DNA of 64,000 nucleotides from Candidatus Gastranaerophilales bacterium (GTDB taxonomy: Bacteria; Cyanobacteriota; Vampirovibrionia; Gastranaerophilales; Gastranaerophilaceae), in NCBI GenBank assembly GCA_944324365.1, contig CALUWA010000004.1, positions 62,001-126,000 on the forward strand. Reading direction: 5' to 3'. Positions 62,820 to 64,000 of the stretch are shown here, one piece after another. How positions within the stretch are numbered: position 1 is the stretch's first letter; each line of letters begins with the position of its first letter. The position numbers were made by a program, and so were the translations under genes. The notes under the pieces were generated by a model that was not told where the DNA came from, did not search any database, and saw only the letters and a program-made list of their open reading frames with translations.

Positions 62820-63295
62820 GAACAGGATACGATATACACCAGCTGGCTGCCGGAAGAGATTTAATAATAGGCGGGGTTAAAATTACACATGAAAAAGGAC
62901 TTCTCGGGCATTCAGATGCAGATGTGCTTATACATGCCATTATAGATGCAATGCTCGGAGCTTTAGCACTTGCGGATATCGGAACATTGTTTCCCGATAC
63001 GGATCCTAAATATAAAGATGCCGACAGCACAGTTTTATTAGAACATGTGTATGCACTTATTAAGCAGCATGGTTATATAATAGAAAATCTTGACAGTAAT
63101 ATTATTGCGCAGCAGCCAAAAATGATGCCTTATATTCCAAAAATGAAAGAAGTTTTAAGTAATATCCTTGAAACAGAACCGGATAGGATTTCAATAAAGG
63201 CAAAAACAAAAGAAAAAATGGATTCTGTCGGGCAGGGGCTTGCAATAGAAGCACAGGCCGTGGTGTTGTTAACGGCACAGTCCGCAAAAAAGTAA
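62807..63295 (+). CDS. ispF: 2-C-methyl-D-erythritol 2,4-cyclodiphosphate synthase
   Basis: IspF cyclises CDP-methylerythritol phosphate in the MEP isoprenoid pathway. The 162 residues include MYRIGTGYDIHQL with metal ligands D9 and H11, GHSDADVLIHAI with H43, and KTKEKMDSVGQGLAIEA, the CDP-binding C-terminal motif. CAGGAGAAAACATG shows the SD inside the end of the transporter gene. A hairpin terminator follows. Confidence 0.96.
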   Translation: MYRIGTGYDIHQLAAGRDLIIGGVKITHEKGLLGHSDADVLIHAIIDAMLGALALADIGTLFPDTDPKYKDADSTVLLEHVYALIKQHGYIIENLDSNIIAQQPKMMPYIPKMKEVLSNILETEPDRISIKAKTKEKMDSVGQGLAIEAQAVVLLTAQSAKK

Positions 63296-63308
63296 TTAAG
63301 TAAATGAG

Positions 63309-63360
63309 TTATTATAAACTCCTTCCCCAAGTTGGGGAGGGAACTTATAATAAGACTTTT
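63309..63360 (+). terminator. Hairpin terminator downstream of ispF
   Basis: TTATTATAA and TTATAATAA enclose CCTTCCCCAA/TTGGGGAGG, giving a long two-part stem followed by GACTTTT. Confidence 0.75.
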
Positions 63361-63379
63361 TGCGCCATTGTTATGCATG

Positions 63380-64000
63380 TCAAATAATTAGTTACATAAC
63401 CCATGTTATGTGCATCTATCGAACACATACATAAGTTATGTAAATTATTTGTTCATTTTCTCTTTTTTGTTGCGAAGAAAAAAGCGGATTGTGAGCGTAG
63501 AGTGAAGAGCGTTGCCGAAGGGCAATGCTCTGGAACTCGTAATACGCGAACAACCAAGCAGAGAAAATGAACCGTTCACGACCGAAAGAAAGAGTGAAGC
63601 CATTTTGCACGTTTCGAGCAAAGCTCTCAACTGCAAAAGAAGGCAAAGAGAAAAACCCGCAAAAGATATCTGCGATGCCTGCGGCATCGCTTTGACCGAA
63701 TGGACGTACGTTCCGTTTGCTTCGCAAACGAAATCGTTAAGCGCTGCTAAGGACAACGCAACGCATTTCACGTCATTGCGAGGAGCTTGCGACGAAGCAA
63801 TCCATAGATCGCGCAACAAGTGCGCGATGACATATTTTGGTGCATTCCACCAGCCACATGTCATCGCGGAAAACCAAAGGTTTGTCCGCAATCTCATTTC
63901 CTGGATTGCTTCGCTATCGCTCGCAATGACGCCTGGTGTGAGTCAGGCGAACGTGCACGAAGTGCGATAGTGAGCCCTGAAAGAATTTGAGCTTTGCTCA
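63380..64000 (+). mobile_element. Nested palindromic MITE-like element, copy D (cut by window end)
   Basis: The left end AATTAGTTACATAACCCATG matches element A base for base, and the following 60 bases differ at few positions. It carries both the 79-bp hairpin module (63484-63563) and the 160-bp nested element (63771-63932), so it is the most complex copy. The right end lies beyond the window. No gene is supported. Confidence 0.75.
63771..63932 (+). repeat. 162-bp palindromic element nested in copy D
   Basis: Ends CGTCATTGCGAGGAGC and GCTCGCAATGACGC are inverted repeats. It is the reverse of 51034-51193, with a few base changes. Confidence 0.8.

Noticed and set aside
63416-63970. Open frames of 103-152 residues in element D
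   Set aside because: The same repeat sequence read in several frames on both strands.

Overview
The window is AT-rich, densely coded bacterial DNA. It most resembles a gut member of the non-photosynthetic cyanobacterial sister group (Vampirovibrionia, Gastranaerophilales-like). This is inferred from prepilin-like proteins of the FTLAEVLITLGIIG type, a SLOG protein of the kind common in cyanobacteria, a Gram-negative envelope (TolC-like channel, Spy-like protein, periplasmic TPR proteins) and mixed promoter use. No rRNA or tRNA gene was recognised.

Layout. 1-7 kb: a cut-off gene, dnaB, a frameshifted envelope gene, xerC, a TPR protein, engB. 6.8-7.7 kb: a polysaccharide pyruvyl transferase gene split by 14 consecutive Gs. 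9-11 kb: a palindromic mobile element, an XRE repressor with three operators and a possible small RNA, a ParE/ParD toxin-antitoxin pair, a SLOG protein. 11-20 kb: DNA metabolism (pcrA, U32 protein, recA, dnaN), with a cluster of 12-bp boxes near 13.9-14.05 kb that could be an origin or a regulator array. 20.5-26 kb: TPR and hydrolase genes, a decayed pilin, a zinc-ribbon XRE regulator, and a pilin-like gene that starts at a strong promoter and SD, is broken by 10 Gs, and runs through two palindromic repeats. 26-30 kb: nitroreductase, glyoxalase, a FliK-like protein and a membrane glycosyltransferase.

30.07-43.14 kb is one reading frame of 4355 residues, the most unusual object here. It carries, in order, a LysM-like segment, a hydrophobic Gly/Ala-rich segment, an R-S-E ADP-ribosyltransferase-like domain, an HExxH domain, a RelA/SpoT-like nucleotidyltransferase domain, and two tandem copies of a GHKL-ATPase-like plus HExxH module, the second with a decayed HExxH. 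It looks like a giant multi-enzyme effector or toxin; no dedicated secretion or immunity gene was identified beside it.

44-50.7 kb is a glycosyltransferase island. 51-64 kb holds a Spy-like protein, mini-RNase III, lepA, a MarR-controlled TolC/EmrA/EmrB efflux cluster with two EmrB paralogues, an AlkD-like protein, a cation diffusion facilitator and ispF.

Four copies of one nested palindromic element (about 8.99, 50.8, 52.55 and 63.38 kb) contain smaller palindromic elements. At least six genes start 6-7 bases after an extended or consensus -10 box, implying leaderless mRNAs. Two poly-G tracts suggest phase variation of surface glycan and pilin-like genes.
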